Positions 51,802 through 59,920 of a stretch of DNA of 64,000 bases are shown here, piece after piece. This stretch comes from Bradyrhizobium sp. 21 (GTDB lineage: Bacteria; Pseudomonadota; Alphaproteobacteria; Rhizobiales; Xanthobacteraceae), in contig NZ_JADPJG010000026.1 of NCBI RefSeq assembly GCF_023073335.1, positions 200,408-264,407 on the forward strand, given 5' to 3'. How positions within the stretch are numbered: the stretch's first letter is position 1; each line of letters begins with the position of its first letter. The position numbers and the translations under genes were made by a program. The notes under the pieces are model-generated. The model was not told the origin of the DNA. It did not search any database and was given only the letters and a program-made list of their open reading frames with translations.

Positions 51802-53049
51802 ATGCCCAGCATTCTCTTCAAGAACGCCGCTCTGCTCGATCCGCTTCAGCCGGACCTTCTGGACGGACATCACGTGCTGGTCGAGGACGACGTGATCAAG
51901 GAGGTCTCCGACCGGCCGCTCCAGGCCGCAGTCGACCGCACCATCGACCTGAAGGGCAAGACGCTGATGCCAGGCCTGATCGACCTGCATGTGCATGCGG
52001 TGGCGGTCGAGCTCAATTTGTCGCAGCAGGTGCACATGCCGAACGTGCTGGTGACGCTGCGCTCGACGCTGCTGCTGCGCGGCATGCTGCGGCGTGGCTT
52101 CACCACCGTCCGCGACGCCGGCGGCGCCGGCCATGCGCTGAAGCAGGCGATCGAGACCGGTCTGACCGATGGTCCGCGGCTGTTCGTCTCCGGCCGCGCG
52201 CTCAGCCAGACCGGCGGCCACGGCGACATGCGGGCGCGATCCGACTATCTCGCCAGCGATGCACCGTGTCCCTGCTGCGTGCGCGTCGGCGCGCTGGCGC
52301 GCGTTGCCGACGGTGTCGACGGCGTGCGCAGGGCGGCACGCGAGGAGCTGCAGATGGGCGCCGACCAGATCAAGATCATGGCCTCCGGCGGCGTCGCTTC
52401 ACCGACCGATCCTGTCGGCGCCTTCGGCTACTCCGAGGACGAGATCCGCGCCATCGTCGAGGAGGCGCGCGGGCGCCAGACTTATGTCCTGGCCCACGCC
52501 TACACTGCTGCCGCCATCGAGCGCGCGGTGCGCTGCGGCGTGCGCACCATCGAGCATGGCAATCTGGTCGATGTTCCGACCGCGCAGCTGATGGCCGAGA
52601 AGGGCGCCTATGTGGTGCCGACGCTCGTCACCTACGAGGCGCTCGCCAACGAGGGCGCCCAATATGGTTTGCCGCCGGAGAGCGTTGCCAAGATCGCCGA
52701 TGTCCGCGACGCCGGCCTGCGTTCGCTTACGATCTATCGCGACGCCGGCGTGAAGATGGGATTTGGCAGCGACCTGCTCGGGCCGTCGCAACGCCTCCAG
52801 AGCGACGAATTCCGCATCCGCGCCGAGATTCTCGGTCCGCGCGCCGTTATCGCCAGCGCCACAGTGATCGGCGCCGAGGTGCTCGGCATGGAGGGCAAGC
52901 TCGGCCGCATCGCGCCCGAGGCTGTCGCCGACCTGCTGGTGGTCGACGGCAATCCGCTGCGCGATGTCGCCTGCCTGCTCGGCCAGGGCGAGCATATCCC
53001 CATGGTGATGAAGGCAGGCAAGGTCCAGTTCGACAGGCTGAACGCGTAA
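51802..53049 (+). CDS. Metal-dependent amidohydrolase (imidazolonepropionase/Xaa-Pro dipeptidase-like)
   Basis: Amidohydrolase-superfamily enzyme of 415 residues. A small N-terminal beta sandwich precedes the TIM barrel. Metal ligands are the HxH in LIDLHVHAVAVEL, Lys in IKIMASGG (carboxylated), His in VLAHAYT, His in TIEHGNLVD and Asp in GFGSDLLGP. It likely hydrolyses an amide or cyclic amide; the substrate is presumably what the linked MFS protein imports. It is last in the LysR-flanked operon. The ribosome site is AGGAAACGATCC. Confidence 0.88.
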   Translation: MPSILFKNAALLDPLQPDLLDGHHVLVEDDVIKEVSDRPLQAAVDRTIDLKGKTLMPGLIDLHVHAVAVELNLSQQVHMPNVLVTLRSTLLLRGMLRRGFTTVRDAGGAGHALKQAIETGLTDGPRLFVSGRALSQTGGHGDMRARSDYLASDAPCPCCVRVGALARVADGVDGVRRAAREELQMGADQIKIMASGGVASPTDPVGAFGYSEDEIRAIVEEARGRQTYVLAHAYTAAAIERAVRCGVRTIEHGNLVDVPTAQLMAEKGAYVVPTLVTYEALANEGAQYGLPPESVAKIADVRDAGLRSLTIYRDAGVKMGFGSDLLGPSQRLQSDEFRIRAEILGPRAVIASATVIGAEVLGMEGKLGRIAPEAVADLLVVDGNPLRDVACLLGQGEHIPMVMKAGKVQFDRLNA

Positions 53050-55107
53050 TTACCGCCACATCCCGCGCATCCGCGCGCCGATGTCGACCTTCGGCCCCTG
53101 CGCCGCGGTGCGGGCCCCAGCCGCGCCTGCCTTCGGCCAGGCGGTGCGCTCGAACAGATAGATCAGCTGTTCCGGGATGAAACGGGTGCGCGAGGCGTAG
53201 ACGTGGCGGTCGCCCTTGGCGGCCTGGCCGTGGGTGAAGAAGCGCTGCGGCACCACGAGGTGCAGATCATCCTTGGCGCGCGTCATCGCGACATAGAGCA
53301 GGCGGCGCTCCTCCTCGAGCTCCGCGCTGGTGCCGGCGCCGAGATCGGACGGCATGCAGCCGTCGACGACGTTGAGCACGAACACCGACTTCCACTCCTG
53401 GCCCTTGGCCGAATGGATGGTGGAGAGGATCAGATAGTCCTCGTCGCGCAAGGGAGGGCCGGATTTGTCGCTGGTCGCATCCGGCGGATCGAGCGTGAGC
53501 TCGGTCAGGAATTTCTCGCGCGAGGCGTAGCCGCTCGCGATCTGCTCGAGCTGCATCAAATCAGCGCGGCGCGTCTCGGGATCCTCGTGGAGGCGGTCGA
53601 GATGCGGCTCGTACCAGAGCCGTACGCGTTCGAGATCGGCCGGCCATTCCGAATAGCGCAAGTTTTCGACCGTGCGGACGAAGTCGGTCCAGTCCGCGCC
53701 GGTGCGCGGCGGCACCGGGAGCTGGCCTAGCGCGGCAAGCGGATCGGCACTCTCCGCCATCTGGTCGAGCACGCGCTGCGCCGTTGCAGGTCCGATGCCC
53801 GGCAACAGATGCAGGATGCGAAAGCCGGCGACGCGGTCGCGCGGATTCTCCGTGAAGCGTAGCAGCGCCAGCACGTCCTTGACGTGAGCCGCGTCGAGGA
53901 ATTTCAGCCCGCCGAATTTCACGAAGGGGATGTTGCGGCGGGTCAGCTCGATCTCCAGCGGGCCCGAATGCGAGGACGTGCGGAACAGCACCGCCTGGTG
54001 CTTGAGCAGCGCGCCTTGCTCGCGGTTGGCCAACACCTCCTCGACGATGTAGCGCGCCTGGTCAGCTTCGTCGTGCACGGTGACGAGCTGTGGTTTTTGC
54101 GTGGCGGCGCGGTCGGTCCAGAGGTTCTTTGTGAAGCGCTCGCGGGCAAGGCCAATGACGCCGTTGGCCGCCGCCAGCACAGTTTGCGTCGAGCGGTAAT
54201 TGCGGTCGAGCGTGATCATCTCGGCGCGGGGCGAGAAGCTTTGCGGAAAGTCCAGGATGTTGCGGACGGTGGCGGCGCGGAAGGAATAGATCGACTGGGC
54301 GTCGTCCCCGACCACGGTGAGGCCGCGCCCGTCCGGCTTCAGCGCCAGCAGGATCGAGGATTGCAGGCGATTGGTGTCCTGATATTCGTCGACCAGCACG
54401 TGATCGAAACGGCCGCCGATCTCTTCGGCGATCAGCGCATCGCTCATCATCTGCGACCAGTAGAGCAGGAGGTCGTCGTAATCGAGCACGTGCTGGGCCT
54501 GCTTGGCCTCGACATAGGCCGCGAACAGGCCCTTCAGCTCGGCCGCCCAGCCGGCGCACCAGGGATAGTGCTGGCCCAGCACCTTCTCGATCTCCATCTC
54601 CGCATTGACGCAGCGCGAGTAGATCGAGAGGCACGTGCCCTTTGCGGGGAAGCGGCTCTCGGTCTTCGACAATCCGCGCTCATGCCGGACCAGGTTCATC
54701 AGGTCGGCGGAATCCTCGCGGTCGTGGATGGTGAAGGACGGATCGACGCCGATCCGCTCGGCATATTCGCGGAGCAGCCGCGCGCCGATGCCGTGGAACG
54801 TGCCGGCCCAGCTCAAGGCGTCGCGCATGATCGCGGCGTTGTTCTCGCCCAGCACTTTTCGGGCGATGCGCTCGACCCGGCTGGCCATCTCGGCCGCGGC
54901 GCGGCGGGAGAACGTCATCAGGAGGATGCGGCGCGGATCGCTGCCCGCGACAATCAGATGCGCGACGCGGTGGGCCAGCGTGTTGGTCTTGCCTGACCCG
55001 GCGCCGGCAATGACCAGCAGGGGGACGCCCACGGTCGCGCCCTCGGCCACGCCATGCTCCACGGCGCGGCGCTGCTCCGCATTGAGCGTGTCCAGATATG
55101 TCGCCAC
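53050..55107 (-). CDS. UvrD/Rep-family ATP-dependent DNA helicase
   Basis: SF1 3'-to-5' helicase of 685 residues from GTG 55107 (VATYLDTLNAEQRRAVEHG). Motifs present are Q motif LNAEQRRAV, Walker A GAGSGKTNTLAHRV, motif Ia LLMTFSRRAAAEM, Walker B VLVDEYQDTNRLQ, motif III VVGDDAQSIYSFR, motif IV LDRNYRST, motif V TIHSAKGQEW and motif VI RRLLYVAMTRAKDDL. A TTG at 55158 would add 17 residues. It is convergent with the amidohydrolase gene; the two stop codons nearly touch. Likely a role in DNA repair or replication restart. Confidence 0.92.
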   Translation of the reverse strand: MATYLDTLNAEQRRAVEHGVAEGATVGVPLLVIAGAGSGKTNTLAHRVAHLIVAGSDPRRILLMTFSRRAAAEMASRVERIARKVLGENNAAIMRDALSWAGTFHGIGARLLREYAERIGVDPSFTIHDREDSADLMNLVRHERGLSKTESRFPAKGTCLSIYSRCVNAEMEIEKVLGQHYPWCAGWAAELKGLFAAYVEAKQAQHVLDYDDLLLYWSQMMSDALIAEEIGGRFDHVLVDEYQDTNRLQSSILLALKPDGRGLTVVGDDAQSIYSFRAATVRNILDFPQSFSPRAEMITLDRNYRSTQTVLAAANGVIGLARERFTKNLWTDRAATQKPQLVTVHDEADQARYIVEEVLANREQGALLKHQAVLFRTSSHSGPLEIELTRRNIPFVKFGGLKFLDAAHVKDVLALLRFTENPRDRVAGFRILHLLPGIGPATAQRVLDQMAESADPLAALGQLPVPPRTGADWTDFVRTVENLRYSEWPADLERVRLWYEPHLDRLHEDPETRRADLMQLEQIASGYASREKFLTELTLDPPDATSDKSGPPLRDEDYLILSTIHSAKGQEWKSVFVLNVVDGCMPSDLGAGTSAELEEERRLLYVAMTRAKDDLHLVVPQRFFTHGQAAKGDRHVYASRTRFIPEQLIYLFERTAWPKAGAAGARTAAQGPKVDIGARMRGMWR

Positions 55108-55265
55108 GAATCGCCCCGGTGAAACAGCCAGAGTCGGCGATCCCGCTGCGAATCGCAATGCGGCTGGACGGGACCGATGTTAGGACCTAGGGACAAGGCG
55201 GTCCAAGGTTCCACTCCGAAAAAGCGCCCACCCGGCATGACGAGCTCAAATCCGACCAGTTCGAG

Positions 55266-55826
55266 ATGCGGCGGCTGGAATCGCTCAGCAACACCATCTT
55301 TGGCGTCGCCATGACGCTGCTCGCTTACGACCTGCCCAAGGCCGCGGTCTTCACCAGCGCGCCCGACTGGAGTGATCTCGCCCAAGTCTATTCCGGCAAG
55401 CTTGCCGGCTTCGCGCTCAGCTTCATCATTGCCGGGGTGTTCTGGATCAGCCATCACCGGCGGCTCGCGCGACAGCCCGTCGGCAGCCGCGGCGCGGTGA
55501 TCCTCAATCTGTTCTTCCTGCTGTCGATCGTGCTGCTGCCGGTGACGAACGGCCTCTACACCAACTACCCCATGAGCAGCGCGGTCGCCGTGCTCTACGG
55601 CTTGCACCTGACCGCGATCGCCGGCCTCAATGCCTGGCTGTGGTGGAGGATTCTTGGCGGCTGGCGCCACGAGATCATGGCCTCGCTGTTTCCGCTGCTG
55701 GTGTTCATCCCGGGCACAATCGTTGCGGCGTTCGCGCCGCGCGTCGCGCCGTTCCTGTGGTTCATCGCCTTCGGCGGGCGCGTGATCCAGCGCTTCTATA
55801 TCCGGCGGTCCGAGCCGGACGCGTAA
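55266..55826 (+). CDS. TMEM175-like (DUF1211) membrane protein
   Basis: A 186-residue protein with about six membrane helices, matching the bacterial TMEM175/DUF1211 potassium channel-like family: RLESLSNTIFGVAMTLL in helix 1, SFIIAGVFWISHHRRL and LNLFFLLSIVLLPVTNGLY. The helix 1 filter motif, usually FSD, reads LSN here, so ion selectivity is uncertain. In-frame codons upstream of the ATG are open without an obvious start, so the true N-terminus may be longer. Confidence 0.78.
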   Translation: MRRLESLSNTIFGVAMTLLAYDLPKAAVFTSAPDWSDLAQVYSGKLAGFALSFIIAGVFWISHHRRLARQPVGSRGAVILNLFFLLSIVLLPVTNGLYTNYPMSSAVAVLYGLHLTAIAGLNAWLWWRILGGWRHEIMASLFPLLVFIPGTIVAAFAPRVAPFLWFIAFGGRVIQRFYIRRSEPDA

Positions 55827-55835
55827 GGCGGCGGC

Positions 55836-56216
55836 TCACCCCGGTGTCGCGCCGAACCCGTCGGCCGGCACGTAAAGCTTGACCGGGCGGATTTCGTAGA
55901 CCGCAGTCGGATTGACTTGGCGTAACGTCCGCGCGGCAGAGATCGCCTCCTCATCCGTGTCGTAGTCCACAAGATGGAAGCCGAGAAGCTGCTCCTTGGT
56001 CTCGGTAAACGGACCGTCCAGCACCACGCCTGCGCCGGGGCCGCGCAGGGTGTGCGCCTTGCGGGTGCCATCCAGACGGGCGGCCGGCCCAAAATGTCCG
56101 CTCGCCCTCAAGGGCGCCTGAACCTCGATGACCTTAGCCACGACCGCGGCGTCCTGCTCCGGCGTCCAGGACAGGATCTCGTCTTCCACATGGTAGGCCA
56201 GGATGGCGTAAAGCAT
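55836..56216 (-). CDS. YciI/DGPF-like small protein
   Basis: A 126-residue YCII-related (ferredoxin-like fold) protein. It has MLYAILAYHVEDEILSWTPEQDAAVV, a stretch LDGTRKAHTLRG, the DGPF motif in GVVLDGPFTETKEQLLGFHLVDY, and DTDEEAISAARTL. The family is often linked to ECF sigma factors or catalysis. GAGG lies just before the ATG at 56216, so this start was preferred over a GTG six bases upstream. Confidence 0.82.
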   Translation of the reverse strand: MLYAILAYHVEDEILSWTPEQDAAVVAKVIEVQAPLRASGHFGPAARLDGTRKAHTLRGPGAGVVLDGPFTETKEQLLGFHLVDYDTDEEAISAARTLRQVNPTAVYEIRPVKLYVPADGFGATPG

Positions 56217-56411
56217 CGTCACCTCGTCGTTTTTTCTGCGCGCAGCTCAAAGGACGTATCACCCCCGCCGCTCCCGACAATAGTGCTGCGGAAAATATTG
56301 CGCGGCGGGAACTACGACGAAACCGTCCTGAAACGCGATTGCCGCTTCAAGGCGTGAACGCCGCCCGAAGCCGTGGCGACTGATGGCGACAAGAACCCTT
56401 TGGAGGCGGCC

Positions 56412-56591
56412 ATGTCGACCATCAAGATCATCTGCGACGCGCGTCGGTCGGAGAAGTCGGAAGCCGCGGATTTGCACGACCAGTCCGGCCATCATCGCTA
56501 TTACGGCAGCTCGGCCGAAAACGGCGGCGAGCGGATCGTCGAAAGCCGCCGTGGCAAGCAGCCGCGCGCGTCGAATGTCGGCGGCTTCTAG
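56412..56591 (+). CDS. 59-residue hypothetical protein
   Basis: A small charged protein (MSTIKIICDARRSEKSEAADLHD...). A Shine-Dalgarno-like GGAGG precedes the ATG. No domain is recognised and the tail looks disordered. It is plausible but weakly supported. Confidence 0.4.
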   Translation: MSTIKIICDARRSEKSEAADLHDQSGHHRYYGSSAENGGERIVESRRGKQPRASNVGGF

Positions 56592-56617
56592 GCTCTGTGC
56601 GGCAAAACAACCCGCCA

Positions 56618-56821
56618 ATGAGCGTGCTTCAAACATCGATCGCCGCGATGCCGTTCCTGCTCTCGCTCGCGAGCCGGAACAGCGAGGCGATCGCCCCGTG
56701 CCTGCTCGCGAGCATCTTCACCGTGCTCCTCGGTGGCGAGCCACACCGGGCGGCCATAGCCTGGTGCGTCGGCCTGCTGATCGCCGCCGTCGCGCTCCGC
56801 GCGCGGCTCCGCCAAATCTGA
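56618..56821 (+). CDS. 67-residue hydrophobic hypothetical protein
   Basis: A short frame with two hydrophobic segments (APCLLASIFTVLLGG and IAWCVGLLIAAVAL). No ribosome site stands out and the coding evidence is only the membrane-like pattern. Its 3' end lies just before the terminator of the opposite-strand rreB transcript. Confidence 0.3.
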   Translation: MSVLQTSIAAMPFLLSLASRNSEAIAPCLLASIFTVLLGGEPHRAAIAWCVGLLIAAVALRARLRQI

Positions 56822-56858
56822 ACCGGCGCGCCGGGCCCCCGGGATCAGAGCAATTCCC

Positions 56859-56894
56859 AAAAGAAAAGGCGCGGCGGGGAGGCCCCGTCGCGCC
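56859..56894 (-). terminator. Intrinsic terminator of the rreB transcript
   Basis: Minus-strand stem GGCGCGACGGGG / CCCCGCCGCGCC (one G-U pair) with loop CCT, followed by TTTTCTTTT. It lies about 60 bp after the rreB stop and gives a transcript of about 170 nt from the promoter at 57036-57064. Confidence 0.85.
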
Positions 56895-56955
56895 CGATTT
56901 CTTGCTCGCTGGTCCAGGGCTGAGAGCGCCCCGATGCCAAGCCTCTATTGAAGGC

Positions 56956-57000
56956 TTAGCGGGCGATCCCAGCGAGGTGACAGCGCTTGGTAAGAGACAC
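56956..57000 (-). CDS. rreB: rreB: 14-codon gene with extended Shine-Dalgarno
   Basis: The frame reads MSLTKRCHLAGIAR from a GTG start at 57000. It is preceded directly by a sequence complementary to the 3' end of 16S rRNA over about 16-17 nt. The rreB gene (ribosome-regulated expression in Bradyrhizobiaceae) is described as a conserved mRNA of about 165 nt encoding a 14-residue peptide from GTG with a 17-nt Shine-Dalgarno, and all of these match. It is poorly translated and its stability depends on ribosome binding, according to what I recall of that work. It is encoded divergently from tRNA-Gly. Confidence 0.85.
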   Translation of the reverse strand: MSLTKRCHLAGIAR

Positions 57001-57017
57001 TGGATCACCTCCTTTCG
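57001..57017 (-). promoter_or_regulatory. Extended Shine-Dalgarno of rreB
   Basis: On the minus strand it reads GAAAGGAGGTGATCCA immediately before the GTG. The plus strand shows TGGATCACCTCCTTTC, the 16S rRNA 3' end itself. The length of the complementarity is far beyond a normal ribosome site. Confidence 0.9.
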
Positions 57018-57035
57018 TTGGTTTCGGAAGACCTC

Positions 57036-57064
57036 AATATAGGCCAGGAGGCTGCCGCTGTTAA
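57036..57064 (-). promoter_or_regulatory. Sigma70-type promoter of rreB
   Basis: On the minus strand: -35 TTAACA (57059-57064), 17-bp spacer, -10 TATATT (57036-57041). The predicted start is near 57029, giving a transcript of about 170 nt to the terminator at 56859. Confidence 0.7.
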
Positions 57065-57183
57065 GGGGAGGCGAGCAGGGCGAAATCGGCTCCGTGCACG
57101 GGCCGGAAGCGCCCGAAAGCCGCCGCAAAGTTGCCCCCGGGGCAGTTGAGACCGCCGCCCGGCCGTGTTAGGGAGCCCCTGTC

Positions 57184-57257
57184 GCGGGTGTAGCTCAATG
57201 GTAGAGCAGCAGCCTTCCAAGCTGAATACGAGGGTTCGATTCCCTTCACCCGCTCCA
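57184..57257 (+). tRNA. tRNA-Gly (anticodon TCC)
   Basis: 74 nt: acceptor GCGGGTG with CACCCGC, D arm AGCTCAATGGTAGAGCA, anticodon loop CTTCCAA giving TCC, T arm GAGGGTTCGATTCCCTTC and encoded CCA at 57255-57257. Its 3' part is the attachment site of the island to the right. Confidence 0.95.
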
Positions 57258-57258
57258 A
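57214..57258 (+). repeat. Attachment site (left), 45-bp direct repeat in tRNA-Gly 3' end
   Basis: From the anticodon loop to one base beyond the CCA, these 45 bases recur exactly at 60951-60995. The flanking bases differ on both sides. It is the tRNA-side copy of the core site. Confidence 0.85.
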
Positions 57259-57797
57259 TGTTTTCATGGACTTAGCGAGAGGGACGGCTCTTTTTTTGAT
57301 GATCTCATTCTGACAAAGGCTGCTTTACATTTTCTGTTGCTCGCTTTTCGACCGACTGTTTTTCGTATTTCGCATATTCCCACACCGCTGTTTTCAGGCA
57401 GGTGCGAGTTCATCAAAACCGAAGATCTTGGTTTGAGGAAGATGTGTTGAACGGGCGTGCGGCGATCGGCTGCGATGGCGTAAAAATAGGATAGACGGAA
57501 TATGAGGCGCGCGAAGTTTACGCCGATGAAATAGCCGAACGATCAGCCAGTAGTGACCGTTGCGAGGGTGAGCAGGACCTCAGTTCCAAAGGTTTCGAGA
57601 TTGAAGTCGTTCAGCGACTTGAGTGCCATCACCGAAAACGGTTTCGTTGTTCGGTTTCGACGAACTGGTTCGCGTCCCTTCGGATTATCTCGACGCCGCC
57701 CCGGCCGTTGCACCCAAAACAAGAACCTTCATGTTCGATCTCGATCTTCATTGATCTCCGCCGATTGCTGCGCCTCGAAAAGTGATCTACGCCCCCT
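57259..57797. other. Island left end without an intact gene
   Basis: 540 bp with no complete gene. It contains the decayed SDR start at 57690-57732 and a short minus-strand frame near 57554-57640 (MALKSLNDFNLETFG...) without recognisable domain. The first 200 bp are AT-rich. Confidence 0.5.
57690..57732 (-). pseudogene. Remnant of an NAD(P)-binding SDR start
   Basis: From the ATG at 57732 the frame reads MKVLVLGATAGAA before degenerating to a stop. It matches the start of the intact gene next door (MKILVLGATGATGQLIV, start 58421). It looks like a partial duplicate or the residue of a deleted neighbour. Confidence 0.5.
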
Positions 57798-58421
57798 TCA
57801 CCACAGGATGACGGGTGTCCGCCGCAACCAGGTGTCGGCCGTCAATTGCTCGACCACGAACTGAGCGACATCGGCGCGCGCTATCTTACCGCCGTTCACG
57901 CCTGCGAGGTCGGTGGTGGTCCTGACGCGGCCACGCGGTGGGTCGTTGGTGAGCATGGCGGGGCGGACGACAACCCAGTCGAGCGAACTGGCGCGGATCG
58001 TGGCTTCCTGGCGGTCCTTGTCCTTGTAGGCGGGGCCGAGCAGCAACGGTTGGAACAGCCGGTCAAAGATGAAGCCTCCGTGACCACGACTGTCGCCGAC
58101 GCCGAGCGCGGAGATGCAGATTAGACGGCGGACGTCGGTGCGGGTCATTGCCACGACGAGGGCGCGGGTCGCGACTGTCAGCAGGTCGACCTCGCGGAAG
58201 CCCATACCGGTGCCCAACGAGCTGACGACGGCATCGCAGCCGTCCGAAGCGCGCGAGAGGGTCTCCTCGTCGCGCACATCGCCCTCGATCAGTTCGGCTC
58301 CCGGTAGATCGGAGCGCGCTTTCGCACGAACCAGCGCCACTACGGAGTGACCGCTCGCTGCGGCGTCGCGGACGATTAGCTGACCGGTTGCGCCGGTTGC
58401 CCCCAAAACCAGTATTTTCAT
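57798..58421 (-). CDS. NAD(P)-binding SDR/NmrA-like protein
   Basis: A 207-residue atypical SDR. The Rossmann motif is MKILVLGATGATGQLIVRDAAASGH. Later come EGDVRDEETLSRASDGCDAVVSSLG and LICISALGVGD. Proteins of this group (SDR_a5-like, e.g. BVR-B/flavin reductase type) bind NAD(P)H; some act as oxidoreductases and some as sensors. It is followed 2 bp downstream of the next gene in the island, so the two are cotranscribed on the minus strand. Confidence 0.82.
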   Translation of the reverse strand: MKILVLGATGATGQLIVRDAAASGHSVVALVRAKARSDLPGAELIEGDVRDEETLSRASDGCDAVVSSLGTGMGFREVDLLTVATRALVVAMTRTDVRRLICISALGVGDSRGHGGFIFDRLFQPLLLGPAYKDKDRQEATIRASSLDWVVVRPAMLTNDPPRGRVRTTTDLAGVNGGKIARADVAQFVVEQLTADTWLRRTPVILW

Positions 58422-58423
58422 GT

Positions 58424-59332
58424 TTACCCGCGATCTTTTCTGATGGTTACGGCGCGATTCTCGTCATGACGACCTGCCGCAACCGCCGCGAAGACGTCGC
58501 GTGCGGACGTCGTACCCGCTACGTGCTCCGTACCCTCGACTCCAAGGTCCATCCATCCTGCATTCACGGCCTCAAACATTTCTTCGGCAGGTCCGGTGTG
58601 GCCCTTCGGGATGCCGAATTGCTCGAACGCTTTCGCCCATCCTGCACGCGGGACTGCAAAGGCTTTCACGTCGAGATTCAGGACTTCACCCAATTGCTCC
58701 GCGACTTCATCCGCGGAGACCATCGAACCAAGCTCGACGGCGCGCCGCCCTGACCACACCGGCCCTGTCAAAAGGGTTGCGACCTCCGCGCCGATGTCGT
58801 TGGTCGCGACCATGGTCGATTTCCGGTTTGTCGGATTGTAGTAGACCGGTAGTGTTCCGCCCTGGGCGACCTGCAAGCCGTAGAGGAAGTTTTCGAAGAA
58901 TCCACCTGCGCGCACAAATGCGATTGGCGATATCAGGTCGCGAAAACCTTGCTCCAGAAGCGACAAGGCCGTGATCATCCCGAGCCCGCTGGTTCTGTTC
59001 GCCCCCATCGACGAAAGCGCTACCACCCGCGGCGGCGCTGCCTTGGTGAGCGCCTCGACATAGTTCGCAATCACGCCCTTGGCTTCTTTGTAATCGGGCG
59101 AGGGGGCCCAGACAGCCGGCAACATGACAAACGCGCCTTCGACGCCTTTGAGCGCTTGCTCGATGGCCGCCGCATCAGTCCAATCACCGTCAACCAGTTC
59201 CACGCCCTGGTTCGCCCAGCTTGACGCCTTCTCGCGATTGCGGACCAGCGCGCGTACTTCCTTGCCGTGCGCCAACAGACGTTCTGCCGTTGCGCCGCCC
59301 ACTTTTCCCGTGATTCCCATTACTAAAAACAT
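58424..59332 (-). CDS. NmrA-family NAD(P)-binding protein
   Basis: A 302-residue protein related to NmrA and QOR2-like SDRs. It has FLVMGITGKVGGATAERLLAHGKEVRALVRN, VDGDWTDAAAIEQALKGVEGAFVMLPA, RVVALSSMGAN and IAFVRAGGFFENFLYGL. It likely binds NADPH and either reduces quinone-like substrates or regulates by redox state. Its stop precedes the neighbouring SDR start by 2 bp. The divergent LysR gene may control the set. Confidence 0.85.
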   Translation of the reverse strand: MFLVMGITGKVGGATAERLLAHGKEVRALVRNREKASSWANQGVELVDGDWTDAAAIEQALKGVEGAFVMLPAVWAPSPDYKEAKGVIANYVEALTKAAPPRVVALSSMGANRTSGLGMITALSLLEQGFRDLISPIAFVRAGGFFENFLYGLQVAQGGTLPVYYNPTNRKSTMVATNDIGAEVATLLTGPVWSGRRAVELGSMVSADEVAEQLGEVLNLDVKAFAVPRAGWAKAFEQFGIPKGHTGPAEEMFEAVNAGWMDLGVEGTEHVAGTTSARDVFAAVAAGRHDENRAVTIRKDRG

Positions 59333-59378
59333 GCGTTTTCTCCTGATCTTGCGGGACAGGGCTACTGCCCCTGTTGGT

Positions 59379-59801
59379 TCAACGGATGAGCGGCAGAACG
59401 GCCCGGATTCGGGGATCGCGCGCGTAGAGGCCGCCCCATGTCATCGCGCCCAGAAGCAGGGAGATGATTTCCGGCGGCGACCCCAACTCACCAATGCGGA
59501 CATGGGCGCAGATGGCACCTCCCAAAAAGCCCGTCACCAGGATCGCGCCGAGCACGGCGGTGGCCGGGTTGGCGTAAAGGATGGCGCAGGCGAGGATGAT
59601 CGGACCCACGACACGGGTCAGGTCCATCGCGAACCCGGTTTCCTGCAACACGCTCGCGATCTGTGCCGGCGCGAAAAGCTGAATAGTGCCGTCTGCCACC
59701 AGTGCGATAACGACAAACGCGCTCATTATCCGGCCGGCCCACAGCGCGCGATGCAAGGTCATGGTTTCAGGCACCTGATGCCGGTTCAGAGTTTCGGACA
59801 C
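59379..59801 (-). CDS. DoxX-like membrane protein
   Basis: A 140-residue protein with four helices (IMSAFVVIALVADGTIQLFAPA, VVGPIILACAILYANPATAVLGAILVTGFLGGAICAHVR and a final pair). It matches DoxX_2-type proteins, which often accompany SDR or NmrA genes in rhizobial redox operons. It is first in the minus-strand cargo operon, 46 bp before the NmrA gene. Role unknown. Confidence 0.72.
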   Translation of the reverse strand: MSETLNRHQVPETMTLHRALWAGRIMSAFVVIALVADGTIQLFAPAQIASVLQETGFAMDLTRVVGPIILACAILYANPATAVLGAILVTGFLGGAICAHVRIGELGSPPEIISLLLGAMTWGGLYARDPRIRAVLPLIR

Positions 59802-59920
59802 TTGTCATTCTCCGATGGGGTGATCTCATATTCGAAGGTTATTGTGTCTCGTAAATATGATAAACACCGAGGAAATGAACGCACTGTTCTCTCTGCGGTG
59901 AACAATACCGAGGCGCGAAA

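Noticed and set aside
51732..53180. 482-codon plus-strand frame across the amidohydrolase gene
   Set aside because: Another frame of the same strand, Arg/Pro-rich and without motifs; the amidohydrolase frame carries the metal ligands.
57001..57017. 16S rRNA 3' end fragment
   Set aside because: The sequence matches the 16S tail, but no other rRNA sequence is near. In the opposite direction it is the extended ribosome site of rreB, with a promoter, GTG gene and terminator.
57554..57640. Minus-strand frame MALKSLNDFNLETFG in the island
   Set aside because: It is only about 28 codons, without ribosome site or family. It may be a remnant, but I cannot support it.
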